From Branchinecta lynchi (lineage: Eukaryota > Arthropoda > Branchiopoda > Anostraca > Branchinectidae): 64,000 bases of DNA. Made by a program: the position numbers and the translations under genes. This document shows, one piece after another, positions 10,826 through 22,116 of the stretch (the stretch's first letter is position 1; the number at the start of each line of letters is the position of its first letter). The DNA is taken from assembly GCA_023053575.1 (NCBI GenBank), contig JAKZAP010000020.1, positions 21,290,764 through 21,354,763 on the forward strand, read 5' to 3'. Under the pieces are notes generated by a model. That model searched no databases. It was given only the letters and a program-made list of their open reading frames with translations, and had not been told where the DNA came from.

Positions 10826-12514
10826 TTAAGATGGCGAGCCTTCTACGCAACAAGTGTAAAGTTCGCGGTTCCAGACTAACCACACAGGCAACGTCAGTCT
10901 CATATGGGGACTCGAAAGAACCACGAGCATGGGGTTTCGAGAGCGAAGAATTCGGGTCTGGAGAGAAAAGATAGCCCGACGCCGAAGTTCCCCGAAAGAA
11001 GGAAGGCCCTCACCCACAAACATGCCAGACGCACTACAGTTCCATGCAAGTCCGTGTAGCCACCGGAAAGAGTTGTTATATAAAACCCGAAATGTATCTA
11101 GACACTTAACTCTCGTGTTACACACCAGTGACAAACAGTACAGCGGAGTACAGTAAGCTCTGAAAAGAAAGGTCTTAACAGAAGCCTCGCATCTACCAAA
11201 CCTCCGAATTAATATATTGGCCCTCACAGACAGTGATCTGGAGAGCGCAGCAACATGAGGCTCATCAGACATAGAAGGAATAAAAGTAAAGCCCAAATAC
11301 TTGAAAGTTTGCACAAAAACTAGTACCTCACCAGACAAAATAACATCGGGGATGTAACGTAGTTGAAGACTTTTCGGGATAAACGCCATACAAACCGTCT
11401 TTTTCGTGTTGAAAAGAATATCATTTGCTTTCGCAAATTCATCACACACTTGAAGAAGCTTATTGAGCGCGAATACTGTGGGGGCTAGTATGGCTAGGTC
11501 ATCAGCGTAGCTTAAGTTGTTGAAACACACGCCTTGTACGAAACAACCCACTCCAAGGCTAGCCAACCGCTCATTCAACTCATCAACATATAAATTATAC
11601 AATAATGGAGAAAGAACCCCACCTTGCCTAACACCATTAAGGACAGGAAAAGGATGGCTAAGAACACTGCTCCATCTAACTTGAAACCTTTGGGTATCAA
11701 ACCATGCACCAAGGGTGCCAATAAAACGTGAGTCAATACCCCGCGAGACCATCTTTTTCAGAAGCTTCTCATGGTTAACCCTGTCAAAAGCAGCCTTAGC
11801 ATCCAGAAAGCAAACAAACACAGGGGTTGCAAATAGCCAAAAATACTGGATAACTGCTTTAAGGACAAAAACACAAAATTCAGTCGACGATTTCTCTTTA
11901 AACCCAAATTGGAAGTACGATGAATCCAGTTGCTGCTGCAGTGCCGCATGCATACATCGCTCAAAAACCTTTGAAACCGTAGCAGCTAAAGCGATGGGTC
12001 GATAGTTACTGAGTGACGTCATGTCCCCAGAACTAGACTTCGGCACAGGGACAAGACATACCTCAACAAGAGCCTGCGGTACAAAATGATGGTTAAGAAA
12101 ACCATTAAAGAGCAGCGACAGGATACAGGTCAAGGATGCTCCTCCAAACTTTAGATGGTTTGCCGTAATTCCGTCTAAACCTCCAGACTTACTACCAGAA
12201 AGCCCAGATATCGCACGACTCACGGAGTCAAGCGAGATCAGCTGCTCTCCAGGAGTCTGAAGGGACTGAGAAAATGCCTCCACTCTAACACTACCAACAT
12301 CAGATTTAACAGAAGAAAATACATCACAAAAATGACCACGCCACAGTTCAGCAATAGAACTTACCACTCGTTCTGGTCGACTTCTAACATTTTGATAGGG
12401 GGGGGGGGGAGGAGTGGAGAGGATGAGATAGCATGGCTGAATAGTCGTAAAAGTTCTTCTTCCGACGCTTGGGAGGGCGACCACGTGGTTCTGAGAACAA
12501 AAGATGAAGTGCAA
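10826..12514 (-). CDS. LINE (non-LTR retrotransposon) reverse transcriptase, intact 562-codon ORF
   Basis: Target-primed reverse transcriptase of a non-LTR retrotransposon. Fingers and palm motifs are in order: NYRPIALAATVSKVFE (about residue 165), motif A FLDAKAAFDRVNHEKL (about 235), motif B NGVRQGGVLSPLLYNLYVDEL with the usual GVRQG core (about 290), catalytic YADDLAIL (about 335), the thumb-start FKYLGFTF, and a C-terminal region with NNSFRWLHGL. No stop or frameshift interrupts it. The endonuclease half is not present upstream, and a G11 tract at 12399 codes for a Pro run near the N terminus, so the copy is probably 5'-truncated. The methionine given is the first in frame, not a proven start. 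The tail is on the low-coordinate side. I cannot assign the clade. Confidence 0.9.
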   Translation of the reverse strand: MHFIFCSQNHVVALPSVGRRTFTTIQPCYLILSTPPPPPYQNVRSRPERVVSSIAELWRGHFCDVFSSVKSDVGSVRVEAFSQSLQTPGEQLISLDSVSRAISGLSGSKSGGLDGITANHLKFGGASLTCILSLLFNGFLNHHFVPQALVEVCLVPVPKSSSGDMTSLSNYRPIALAATVSKVFERCMHAALQQQLDSSYFQFGFKEKSSTEFCVFVLKAVIQYFWLFATPVFVCFLDAKAAFDRVNHEKLLKKMVSRGIDSRFIGTLGAWFDTQRFQVRWSSVLSHPFPVLNGVRQGGVLSPLLYNLYVDELNERLASLGVGCFVQGVCFNNLSYADDLAILAPTVFALNKLLQVCDEFAKANDILFNTKKTVCMAFIPKSLQLRYIPDVILSGEVLVFVQTFKYLGFTFIPSMSDEPHVAALSRSLSVRANILIRRFGRCEASVKTFLFRAYCTPLYCLSLVCNTRVKCLDTFRVLYNNSFRWLHGLAWNCSASGMFVGEGLPSFGELRRRAIFSLQTRILRSRNPMLVVLSSPHMRLTLPVWLVWNRELYTCCVEGSPS

Positions 12515-13579
12515 AACAAAAAAAAGAAAATTGGAAAGAAAAAAAACTATGGTTTACTTTAATCATTCGTCTACAAATATTTTCATTGTTTCGTCTTTTA
12601 GTCATTTTCTGATAGCTCCCACAAACGACCGACATTTGAGTGATCGTGTTACACACCGATATCCAGTCGGGATCCTTTTGTCATCCTTTTTGTCACTTTT
12701 CGGTGCGATGACCGGAGAAGTGACTTGATTTGTCATCTTAGCTGAGTAGCGGCTCTTGCGTAGCTTACGTTGTTGGGTTGGGCTCAAGTTCTTGATCGAC
12801 AAGAGTCTTTTTCCAGGTCCTATTGGGAGGAACCACGCCGACCTACTAACGTTTAAAGCATTGTCTCAACAAACTTTGTTCAGTTTGGAGCAATGTTACA
12901 GCTTGCTTCAAGCCCAAGCAAAAAAGAACGGGAAAAAGAAGCGGACACTCCCTCGTTCGACACCTCCCAGAACGTGAGTTATTCCCATTTCATTCATTAT
13001 GTCGTCGAATCCAGTATGCACGGCCGCACCTTTGCGTAGCATGGCGCCATTCGTCTGCTTCAATGCCGTGTCAGTCAATCAGTAATTTATTTCCAAACTG
13101 AAGTCGATCACAGCCGCGGTGTTTGTTTTTTTATTAAAAAAATAGCATTAACACAAACTATCAATGATTTAAGTTTAGGTCACACGCAACGTGCTTCTAT
13201 CAATAAACATCTACTACCTAAGCAATGAACAGTGGAGTTGAAATGGAATAGAGATTAAATTTTTTGTATTAAATACATTGTAAAAGAGTTACTAAAGTAG
13301 TATGTCTGTCTATTTGATTTCGAATGAGTAGGTGACGTTAAGGAGCTTAACGCAAAAAGTAAATGATTGTCACCGAGTGGAGGAGGAGTGGCACTAGCCC
13401 AGAAACTAAAAAAATAATTAAAGAAATTGAAAAAGATGCCACGCGCTAACGGCTTATTCATTGAACTCCTCTATTTAGCTCCGCTAAGGTAGCCAAGCGC
13501 ACGTTATTGACAAATAAATTAACGTTACGGAGTAGAGGAAGAGTTGTAGCCCTAAAAGCAAAAAATACGAAAGAAGTTA
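12515..13579. other. No recognisable feature
   Basis: I see no conserved ORF, inverted repeat or RNA signature here. It may include diverged 5' sequence of the minus-strand LINE, but no endonuclease motif is visible on either strand. Confidence 0.4.
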
Positions 13580-13920
13580 ATAATAATAATAGCTTTATTG
13601 CCCATCATAATGCACAAACGTAAAAAAAGACGGACTAATTAAAAGAAGAAGAACAAGAAAGAACAAGAAAGAAATGACAGAAAAGAACATTACTGTCAAC
13701 AGAAAAAATTTAAATAACACAAGAAACTTAAAAGAAAACCACACACACTGACAGAATTTATACTGAGTAAAGCATCTGCTGAGCAACATTAAGGATGCGT
13801 TTGAAGCGCTCTCGTCCTTAGAAAATATACTACCTTTGTTGAGACGTTTACGTGCTAAAGGATCCCGAACTTGCAGTATGCGACCCAGAGAGGTGGCATT
13901 TTCTGACTAATTTTGCAAAA
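13580..13920 (-). pseudogene. LINE 3' end fragment (C-terminus plus 3' UTR)
   Basis: On the minus strand it ends TGGGCAATAAAGC followed by (TAT)n, a LINE-type tail with an AATAAA signal. The short upstream coding remnant and the UTR resemble 43630-43790 on the plus strand (shared GAGAACGCTTTAAGCGC-like and GTTCTTTTTT landmarks). Confidence 0.5.
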
Positions 13921-14047
13921 TGGTGCTATCCGTCCTGCCCCCTCCTAAATCGCCAGCTTCGATGTGGATCTGCCTATCGGTGAGCAAGATTGGGTACGGT
14001 GTCTATGTCGATCTTCCTGACGACACAGCTTGGAATAGAGAAATGTT

Positions 14048-14232
14048 AAAGTTTAACTGAAAAGCAACTTTTTTTGTGTCATTTAATTGAATACGCTGAA
14101 TTATTTGGATTCTTCAATTCGCGAATAGTGGAGCAACGAAGTGGCGCATTTTCAGCTGGTCTTCAAGCCAATTTTAGTGAATAAGTGATCGGTAACTAGA
14201 TTGTCCTATCCCAGCCCTTTTCGGTTAAACTT
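14048..14232 (+). mobile_element. Short family I MITE (empty-site reference copy)
   Basis: Termini AAGTTTAACTGAAAAG and CTTTTCGGTTAAACTT are inverted with one mismatch. The related copy at 47051-48187 carries a TTAA-flanked insertion at the position that is uninterrupted here (near 14165-14180). Confidence 0.65.
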
Positions 14233-14441
14233 GAATAGTATGTCTGCCTCTTCCCGATACCGGAAACAAGAAACTACCTTGAGCTTGCTGAAGGCTCAGA
14301 ACTGATTGACTCCCTACCTGGCAGTTGAGTAAAAAGAATACAGAGATGGAGCTCTTTCAATGGACTTTCCCGCGTAACTGATAGGACTTCTTCGCTCCAT
14401 AGCTAGTCAGTTTACAGCAGAGCAAAACAACACTAGAGATG

Positions 14442-14758
14442 TATTCTCGCCGTTCCCCGAGGACTCCACTTGAGGAGTCCCCGCGTTTTTTATTTTGTCC
14501 CGGGGACTCACTCCCCGTATTCTCGCGATTTCCCACGGAAGCACAGTTATCATCACCATCGTCAAAAAGGACTCCCTTTCAGATTCAGAAGGGAATGAAT
14601 TTTTCCTGGTGTTGGATTTTGGAAGAAAAATAATTTTGGAAGCATTCCCCGTGTTCTCGTTGTTTTCCGGACGCGGGAGTCCGCGTGGAGTGACTCCCTC
14701 CCTCTATTCTCGCCGTCCCTTCGATTCCCCGAGGAGTCCTCGGGGAACGGCGAGAATA
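14442..14758. mobile_element. Family C MITE with perfect long TIRs
   Basis: Terminal inverted repeats are perfect over 26 bp, beginning TATTCTCGCCGTTCCCCG. If the outer TA is the target duplication, the element is Tc1/mariner-like in insertion style. Inner fold-backs of GAGGACTCC/GGAGTCCTC are present. Second copy at 18140-18540. Confidence 0.8.
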
Positions 14759-15989
14759 TCGCCTTAGGGAGTAACGTCAAGACATATGCTTTCCTTGCTT
14801 CGCAAACGGGCCATACTCATTGCGCCACCCACTACGCTTGCGACATTAAAGCGAGACAAACTTGCGGGTTTACAAATTTCTAGTAAAACTAAGATGCGGT
14901 CTGCACACATTGAGGAAATATGGGAGGTTGTATCGTTTTCTTGCTGTGTTCAGGATATGAAGTTATTGGAGCCAGCGATGGTGCACGGCCGATTGAGTTT
15001 CAGTATATAGGGACGTTCACTATCGCTAGTAGTGCTAGTGTCGCCGCTATTCGAATGTGTGTCACTTTTTTCGTATTCTTGGCGCTACTCTCTAGTGTTA
15101 TCTTTCTCTGGTTGACAGTCACCAAGTTGAAAACATCTTTTGAAGTAGAAAAAAGGAAATGCACAGCAAAACCGGGAAAATTATGAACGAGAGTTTGATA
15201 GACCTCTAAATTTTACGAAGCAGAAGAAGTGTGGAAAAGAAAAGACAATTGCAAGAAGACAAAAAATATATAACAGATAAAACTTGATTCTGAAGAAAAA
15301 AAAAACATAAAAGCGTCACGTTACACATGGCATCTTCTTACTAAGCTTCAAACAAATAGATGTATGTGACAGTGGGCTATAGGGCACATCGTTGATATTT
15401 GCTAGGGGCACAGAGACTCACCCCCCCCCCCTTACATTGCGATTGCAAAAACGTAATGAATAGGGCTTGCTAACTAGTGTGCATGCTTTGTTGCGGTTTC
15501 AGTTGCGACTCGCCTGTGCTGCTTCTGATATTTATGGTTCGTCTTTATCAGTTTGTCTGCTGCAATATTCAGATTTTCTCTTTTGTCGTCTCTGCAGCAT
15601 GTATATCCATTTTGCGACTGTTTCGCTGACACCCTTTTTGTTTGCTTTATTACTTTCTCTTTTCTTAGGTATTCGAGCAGTAATCTTCGGCAGTCTAGCT
15701 TTTACGTTGAGCCCCCTACTCCCGACTCATAAATCTTAGCATTCTTTGGAAAAGGTAGGCGAAGTTGACTTCCAACAGGGTCTGTTGCTCTTTGGCATCC
15801 CAAAGAGTACGGTACTATTGGTACAGACCGGTAACCGATTTTACGGATGGGACTGCGATTGTAATAATAATAACATATTTCACCATAAAAGATTTCGTCT
15901 ACACTATGATAGCGGTTGATGCTGAATTTTATGAGATCAGGTCACTTCAAAATTGTTGTAACCTCATTTGTAGGATTCAAGCGTCTCAA
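14759..15989. other. No supported gene
   Basis: Contains a C11 tract at 15421 and chance ORFs, one with a hydrophobic stretch (14920-15186, plus). I see no family resemblance, splice context or repeat signature. Confidence 0.4.
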
Positions 15990-16273
15990 TTAAAGCCGCG
16001 TTCGATCTATCCTTGTCTCGGCCCTGTCTCAATCCTGTCAGCCAAATGGCCGTTTTATTTAACTGCCTTGTCCGCGTATTGCCGTTTTGTTTGTCCTGTC
16101 AGCTGACAATTGTCAGTGCCCTGTCAGACAGGACGCCGTGAATGATGACATGATCTCGGAGCAAGTTTCGGTCCTGTCTCGGGTAGATCTCTCGACTCGG
16201 CTTTATACCGTGACAAGGCAATAACAAGAAGATAAGATCGAGACAAGGAGGACTCAAATCGATCGCAGCTTAA
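15990..16273. mobile_element. Family F MITE flanked by TTAA (piggyBac-like)
   Basis: TTAA at 15990-15993 and 16270-16273 bounds inverted ends AGCCGCGTTCGAT and GCTGCGATCGATTTG (minus). The interior has CTGTCAG and GACAGG repeats. A related TTAA-bounded copy is at 54423-54713. TTAA targets are characteristic of piggyBac-type elements. Confidence 0.75.
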
Positions 16274-16766
16274 AGGCGTTTCCGTACTCCCACAAACAGG
16301 TTGTGGGTCAGTTGCGGCTCGAAAAAAGCGTTTCCGCGCCCTATTGTGCGGCCCACAAGTGGGTTTCCGCGACAAGATTTTCGTGGCTCGCCTTGTGGCT
16401 CAAATTTGACAAACAACTGCCGAGGTGATTGCCGATGTTGTGGCTCGATTTCGGCGGGAAATTCAAATTTAGCAGCAAAAGAACATCAAAACAACAAAAT
16501 TCAAAACTTTCTCAGGTATATAGACATAAAAGTGAAGATCCTTTTTGCACAGAATGGTAAAGACGAAACCCTGCAGTTCTATTTATTGAGATTTTACATG
16601 ACTTTTATTTATATATTCAGATATTTTAAATTACCGCCCAAAAAAAGACAAAACGGCGTTTCCGCGAGTTTCAACTTGTGGCTCGAATCTGTGGCACACA
16701 ACCGTGTTTCCGCGACAAACACTCAGAAGTGTTTGGCCCAGAATTGTGTCACGGAGAACCGCCTTA
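16274..16766 (+). mobile_element. Family B MITE
   Basis: Begins AAGGCGTTTCCGTACTCCC directly after the TTAA of the family F element and ends ACCGCCTTA, giving AAGGCGKTT-type inverted ends. Internal CACAAGTGGGTTTCCGCG and TTTGTGGCTCG-like motifs are shared with the other family B copies. Confidence 0.7.
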
Positions 16767-16930
16767 TAGTGCGAACACCCGATCAGGGTCGGGAGCTCCC
16801 GGACTGGAATTCCTGCCCGGAGTTTTGGCACCATCATCACTTCCATATGGAAAAGTTGAAATTATTTCAACTTGATGATGAAAGTGCGGGAAATCCGGCC
16901 GGTAAATCCTGATCGTGCGTTCGCACTTTA
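16766..16930. mobile_element. Family G MITE
   Basis: Inverted ends AGTGCGAACACCCGATCAGG and (minus) AAAGTGCGAACGCACGATCA, about 165 bp, TA at the left border. Relatives at 6060-6260 and 45465-45770. Confidence 0.7.
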
Positions 16931-17053
16931 AGTCAGCAAAGAGAATCTGTGTGCGATGGGAGGAAGCGGGATTAGTGTTCGACTTCGAAATTTGAATGCG
17001 TTACCGTCCGAGAACTAACAAAAGGACCGTTGTTGTTCACCGACAAGTTATAA

Positions 17054-17317
17054 TAGCTGCGTTCGTTGTCCGGTGACTGCTCACCTGTGCTTATTATAAC
17101 GCGTTTTTGCATTCACCGGTGACTGCTCCCCGATCTTATTACCCTTTTTCAGACCAACCAGTACCTGGTTAGTACTCACCAGTGCGGACTAACCAGAACC
17201 TGCTCGCCAGTCACATTCTAGTGATGTCACCGGTGAGACCTAAAACGCGCAATATGACAAGAATCAACAACGGTAAGGAAAAACCAGAGACAGCCCGGAG
17301 TGCAGCGAACGCAGCTA
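17054..17317. mobile_element. Family E MITE
   Basis: Ends TAGCTGCGTTCGTTG and, on the minus strand, TAGCTGCGTTCGCTG, 264 bp. The interior has repeated CACCGGTGA motifs. Relatives at 36651-36935 and 42289-42624. Confidence 0.75.
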
Positions 17318-17364
17318 TACCATGTCGAGCAGGGTCTAGTGAAATCTCGTCACTATCATACCAA

Positions 17365-17640
17365 GAGCGTGTTCCACCCTACTTTCCGTAGTTACTACGC
17401 ATGACGTCACGAATTCTGGCTTTTTGCCCTCAAGGCTGGAACGATTTTTCTATTTTCCAGCAGAATATCATGCAACGGGCGAACCCGACCAATCACGTTA
17501 CAGAGATGCGTAGTTACCACGCTTACGCTTCCGAGCATGGTAAGCAAATAGTTACTATTTCGTGAAGGTTGGAAGGGTCAGCGTAGTAACTTTTTACGAG
17601 GTTGGAACGAAAATAGTTGTTATAAGGGTGGAACACGCTC
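17365..17640 (+). mobile_element. Family A MITE, best-preserved copy
   Basis: GAGCGTGTTCCACCCT at the left and AGGGTGGAACACGCTC at the right form a 16-bp perfect TIR (276 bp overall). It contains the palindrome TGACGTCA near 17402. No coding capacity. Confidence 0.85.
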
Positions 17641-17974
17641 CGAGTTTGAATTTGTTCGCTCTTCGTTATCTTATTGTGTGCTCTTAGTTAAAGTGAAAGC
17701 AAATGCAACCTATCAGGTGTCGATACGTGCTTTAACAACCGGGGTATCCCCCCTCCCTGCCCGCGAAGGATCTCGAACTGGGGCAATATTATATTTTATC
17801 ACGCTTGTGTTTCCACTGGACTGGAAAGCTGATGCAGAAGGGATCGAACGTGGTTATCACCTAGCAAAACCCCATTTGTCGTACTGTGGAGGTATGCTTC
17901 TTTGAACGTTGGTTAACTTTGAACGGTGCCATGCAAGGTCCAGCCACTGGCTGTGATAAAAGTCAACGGTGAGT

Positions 17975-18760
17975 AGGCTTCTTATGGCGTTTTTCCGCGG
18001 AACACTTGTGTGCCAGTCCCACACACTTCTGAGTGTTTGTCGCGGAAATACAAGTGTGTGCAACACACTAGACCCACAAGTTGAGCCTCGCCGTAAACGC
18101 CGTTCTGTCTGTTTTTAGGCGGTAATTTCACTATAGGCGTATTCTTGCCATTCCCCGAGGACTCCACTTGAGGAGTCCCCGCGTTTTTGTTTGTCCGGGG
18201 GACTCACTCCCCGTATTCTCGCGAGTCCCCACGACGGGCAATGCTCCGATTATCCTCACCATCATCAAAAAGGACTCCCTTTCAGATTCGGAAGGGAATC
18301 AGTTTTTGCTGGTGTTGGTGCAATGTAAAAATAAGAAAAAACAACCAGAATAAAGAATACCAAAAGTAAAGTGGATCCAGACTAATTTCGTCAACTGCAT
18401 ATTTTTGTCGAAGAAAATCTGTTTGGAAGCGTTCCCTGTGTTCTCGCTGTTTCTGTACGCGGAGTCCACGTCGAGTGACCCTCTATTCTCGCCTTTCCCT
18501 TCGATTCCCCGAGGAGTCCTCGGGGATCTGCGAGAATAGGCCTTAGACCCATAAGTTGAACCTCGCGTAAACGCCGTTCTGTCTGTTTTTAGGTGGTAAT
18601 TTCACTATATCTGAAAATAAAAATAAAACCGAAAATTACGTCGACAATTTATTATTGCCAAAATCGAGCCTCAAAATCTTTGTTGTTCGGGGAAACACGC
18701 TTGTGGACCACACAAGCGACCGCGAAACACTTTTCTGAGCTACAAACGGGGTTTGTGCCT
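17975..18760 (-). mobile_element. Family B MITE in reverse, interrupted by a family C MITE
   Basis: Starts TTATGGCGTTTTTCCGCGG, the complement of the family B right end, and continues past 18600 with the family B interior. A family C element (18140-18540) is nested inside. Diverged 65-67-bp direct copies of host sequence lie on both sides of the nested element (about 18068-18135 and 18545-18609). Confidence 0.6.
18140..18540. mobile_element. Family C MITE nested in family B
   Basis: Ends TATTCTTGCCATTCCCCGAG and GGGGATCTGCGAGAATA. About 400 bp, with the internal AAAAAGGACTCCCTTTCAGA shared with 14442-14758. Confidence 0.75.
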
Positions 18761-18779
18761 TTTGAGTTTTCATACACCC

Positions 18780-19528
18780 CTCATAAAATTCCTCTCAGAT
18801 TAGTTTTTTTGTTTGGCCGCTAGGTGCGCTATCGTAAAGAAAACAATAACACGTCACTTCTTGGTGTACGTTTATACAGGTTGGTTTGGCTATCTCTTAG
18901 GCCTAGCCACGTTTAAAATTCTTTAAAATGCCTCTTCCTCTATTTTTGCTTACCCAACTCAAAGACAGTAAAAGTGGGAAAGGCCGGAAACTCCCGTAAG
19001 CCCCACGAATCACTACAATCAGCGCCGTTTAGCGGATGTTCTTTCGTCAAAAAATCGCTCTGTTGACAATTTCTTCCATCGCTTTCCGCTGAATCATCAT
19101 CAAAGCACATTTCGTTTATGATGAGCATTCTTTCTCCATTTTGATTTCCTCTATAATTGGAATAAAAAATAAGTAGGAAAGAATAAATCGCTTTTTTGTG
19201 GAAAAAAATATTGAATTCACGATTTCGAATCAGTTAATGTTGACAGACATTACCTACTCACGCCCTCTTGCTTTGATTATATTAATCATCTACCGCTGGA
19301 ATTGGACAAAGTCCAAACGCTAGGCAGCGTTCCAATCGATTTTCAGAGACCCGATTTTAGCGAAGTCACCGGTTTTTCCCACTATTATTGTCTTTGACCC
19401 AACTCTGTTCTGTCAATCGTCATCAAGTTTGTTATTTTGGCTTCCAACTTCAGTGCTGAGTGCTACCTGACTTTCCCACGGGGCTAATGCGCGACTCGAT
19501 ATAAAGCGAAAGCCTCGCTTATTCACCC
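18780..19528. other. No recognisable feature
   Basis: Unique-looking sequence up to the start of duplication copy 2. I see no ORF, repeat or RNA signature I can name. Confidence 0.4.
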
Positions 19529-19703
19529 TTCAGATAACTTATACCAAGATTTCACGTGTGATTGTTGTTGTTCCTCCAGCGCGTCTGGCGGCAATTCGTT
19601 GTCGGAGTTTATGTCAGACGTATTCCAAGAAGTAGGCAAACACTCCACTGTCCAAAGTTAAAGAAGCGCCCAAGGTAACATACTTATCATACTCAGGGGC
19701 GTC

Positions 19704-19749
19704 CTGAGGGGGGGGGGGGGGAGGGGGGTGCTGCACCCCCCCCCCCCCA
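19704..19749 (+). mobile_element. Orphan hAT-like left terminus, duplicate copy
   Basis: Second copy of the terminus at 176-222, with one C fewer in the C run. Confidence 0.5.
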
Positions 19750-19808
19750 GAAGGTCTGTTGAAAAAAATTCCGGTATTCGAAATTCAACTGAACTTGATG
19801 ATTTTTAT

Positions 19809-20257
19809 GGAGTCTACCGGATTCTTGCTCAGGGAACCTACCGGAATTTTGCTCAGGGCACCTACCGAAACCTTGCTAAAGGAGTCTGCGGGAACTGTCT
19901 CAGTGAATCTACTGGAGGCTGGATCAGGGATCTACCGGACTTTTTCCCACGGAGTCTATTAGAATTTTGGAATCTGTCGGAATTTTGCTAAGGGAATCTA
20001 CCGGAAATTTGCTCAGAGAATCTACCGGAATTTTGCTCAGGGAATCTGCCGGAATTTTGCTTAGGGAATCTACCGGAATTTTGCTCAGGGGATCTACCAA
20101 GTCTTTCTCAAGGAATCCAGCGAAGTTTTTCTTAATGAATCCATCGGAAATTGTCAAAGGGAGTTTACTAGAGGCTGGATCAGGCAATCTACCAGGCTTT
20201 GCTCCGCGAAATCAACAAGAATTTGGCTCGTGGAATCTTCCGGAATTTGGTTGCTTA
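19809..20257 (+). repeat. 24-bp minisatellite, duplicate copy
   Basis: Second copy of the minisatellite at 282-730, with identical reading frames on both strands. Confidence 0.8.
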
Positions 20258-20314
20258 CCGGATAAGTATAGACTCACAGCTTACTAGGATGACCTCGGCA
20301 CACAACTTACCAGA

Positions 20315-20668
20315 GTGATTCTTGCAGACAGACAACATAGCGTACCGGAACATTCATCGGGTGATTCCAGTAATCTCCTAAGTTTCTGTAGCTTTCAAGA
20401 ATTAGGCAACCTACTGTCATCAATCATTTCCAACTACAAATACTGTTCCAGGAATAATTTCACGGGTACCGTTTACTCCAGTTTTGACAGCTTTCTCGAC
20501 TCCTCTCCGGGGATAAGCCGAGAAGAGTTCAAAGACGAGTTAGCCTTGTTTCGACATGATCTCAAAAGTCGCCAGGAGAGCCTCGAAAGAAAGAAAAAGA
20601 AAATATTCGAAGTTTTTCGTGAATTGAAAGATGTTTTCACAAGGATGGAAAGCTTTCAAGCTGGCTAA
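20315..20668 (+). CDS. Hypothetical 117-codon ORF, duplicate copy
   Basis: Identical in translation to 788-1141. The identity reflects the large duplication and is not independent evidence of selection. Confidence 0.2.
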   Translation: MILADRQHSVPEHSSGDSSNLLSFCSFQELGNLLSSIISNYKYCSRNNFTGTVYSSFDSFLDSSPGISREEFKDELALFRHDLKSRQESLERKKKKIFEVFRELKDVFTRMESFQAG

Positions 20669-20996
20669 GACAATCCCTGTTACCTCAGTAAAAGGGGAAA
20701 TGTGAAACTGTGGGTTACTTATTGAAAGCACATACTTCTTTTAAACTATTCAAATATTTTAAAATATTGTTGAAATTGAAGTTTAAACAGTGCGAGTGGG
20801 CCTTTAACCTTGCTGAAACGCCTTTTCTGTGTGTTATTTCGTGATAATTTCAGATGTGTGAAAATAAAAATAAAATCCAGACAAAATCTCAGTAATTAGA
20901 ACATCAGGCTTACGTCCTTACGGTTCCGAACTAGAAGGATCCTCAGTTTTATGCCTGTCTGCTTAATAAAGTGGCAAAATTGATTATTTGGACCTA

Positions 20997-21645
20997 AATT
21001 TGCAAAATTCGAGCCACAAAATCGAAAGTAACATCGATTGTTGTTTGTCAAAAGCGAGCCACAAAAATCTTTTGGACGCGGAAACATTGTTGTGGGTCAC
21101 AAAAACGACCGTGGAAACCGTTTTCCAGCCGCAGCCGAGCCACAATCTCTTTGTTGGATCGCAGACAAACACCTTAAAGCGTTTTTCTGCGCATCCACAA
21201 AGAGTTTGTGGCTCGAAAAGAGCGTTTCCGCGGCCTTTTGCGCGGCCTATAAGTGTGTTTCCGCGACCAACAAGATTCGTGTGGCACGCTTTGTGGCTCG
21301 AATTCGACAAACAACTGCCGAGGTGATTGTCGATTTTCGCGGAAATTCAAATTTAGCAGCAAAATAACATCAAAACAGTAAAATTAAAAGCTTTCTCAAG
21401 TATATAGACATAAAACTCCTTTTTGCACGGAATGGAAGGAAGAAAGCCTGGGAGTTCCATTTATTAAGATGTTTACATGAACTGTAATTTTAATTTTCAG
21501 ACATTTGAAATTACTGCCTAAAAATAGACAAAACGGTGTTCCGCGAGTTCCAACTTGTGGTTGGACTGTGTGGCAGACAGTCGTGTTTCCGCGACGAACA
21601 CTTAGAGGTGTGTCGCCCACAGCTGTCTCGTGGAAAAATGCCTTA
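20997..21645 (+). mobile_element. Fold-back MITE, family B, duplicate copy
   Basis: Second copy of 1470-2118. Confidence 0.7.
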
Positions 21646-22116
21646 GGGGTAGGAAGTCCGCTGACATAAATTTCTTTTGTAGGACGTGTGCCAGCAAGTT
21701 GGAGAATCTGAAGTGAAATGCTTGCCATCGTTTGGAAGCTGAGCTGATTGGCGGATGTTGCTTGAGCAGACTGCACTCCTTATGCCTTCGCTGTTGCGTT
21801 GAGGGGAAGAAGAAGAAGAAGGCGGCTGCCATGTCGTACAGTGGGCTTTCCGTAGTCATAGTGATGTGAAAATTGTTCAACTGTGGACAAAATAGGATAG
21901 TGAGTTGGAGGCGAACTATCACCCTAGGCGACTCGCTTTTGCCGTCGCAAACGTGAATTTGCGTTCTGTAGGTATTCGGCTTTAGTCGCCACGGTCGAAA
22001 AGTCGCCTCATCACCGCCATCTATCGCGAACGATGTCCTCTTGCTGTGTGCTTTGTTACCAGTGCTTTCTCTTGGGATTTCGAAAATTAGTGTGGTTAAA
22101 ATCCGTACGCCTCATA

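Noticed and set aside
14920..15186. 88-codon ORF with a possible membrane segment
   Set aside because: Only one hydrophobic stretch supports it; no homology, splice or neighbour context.
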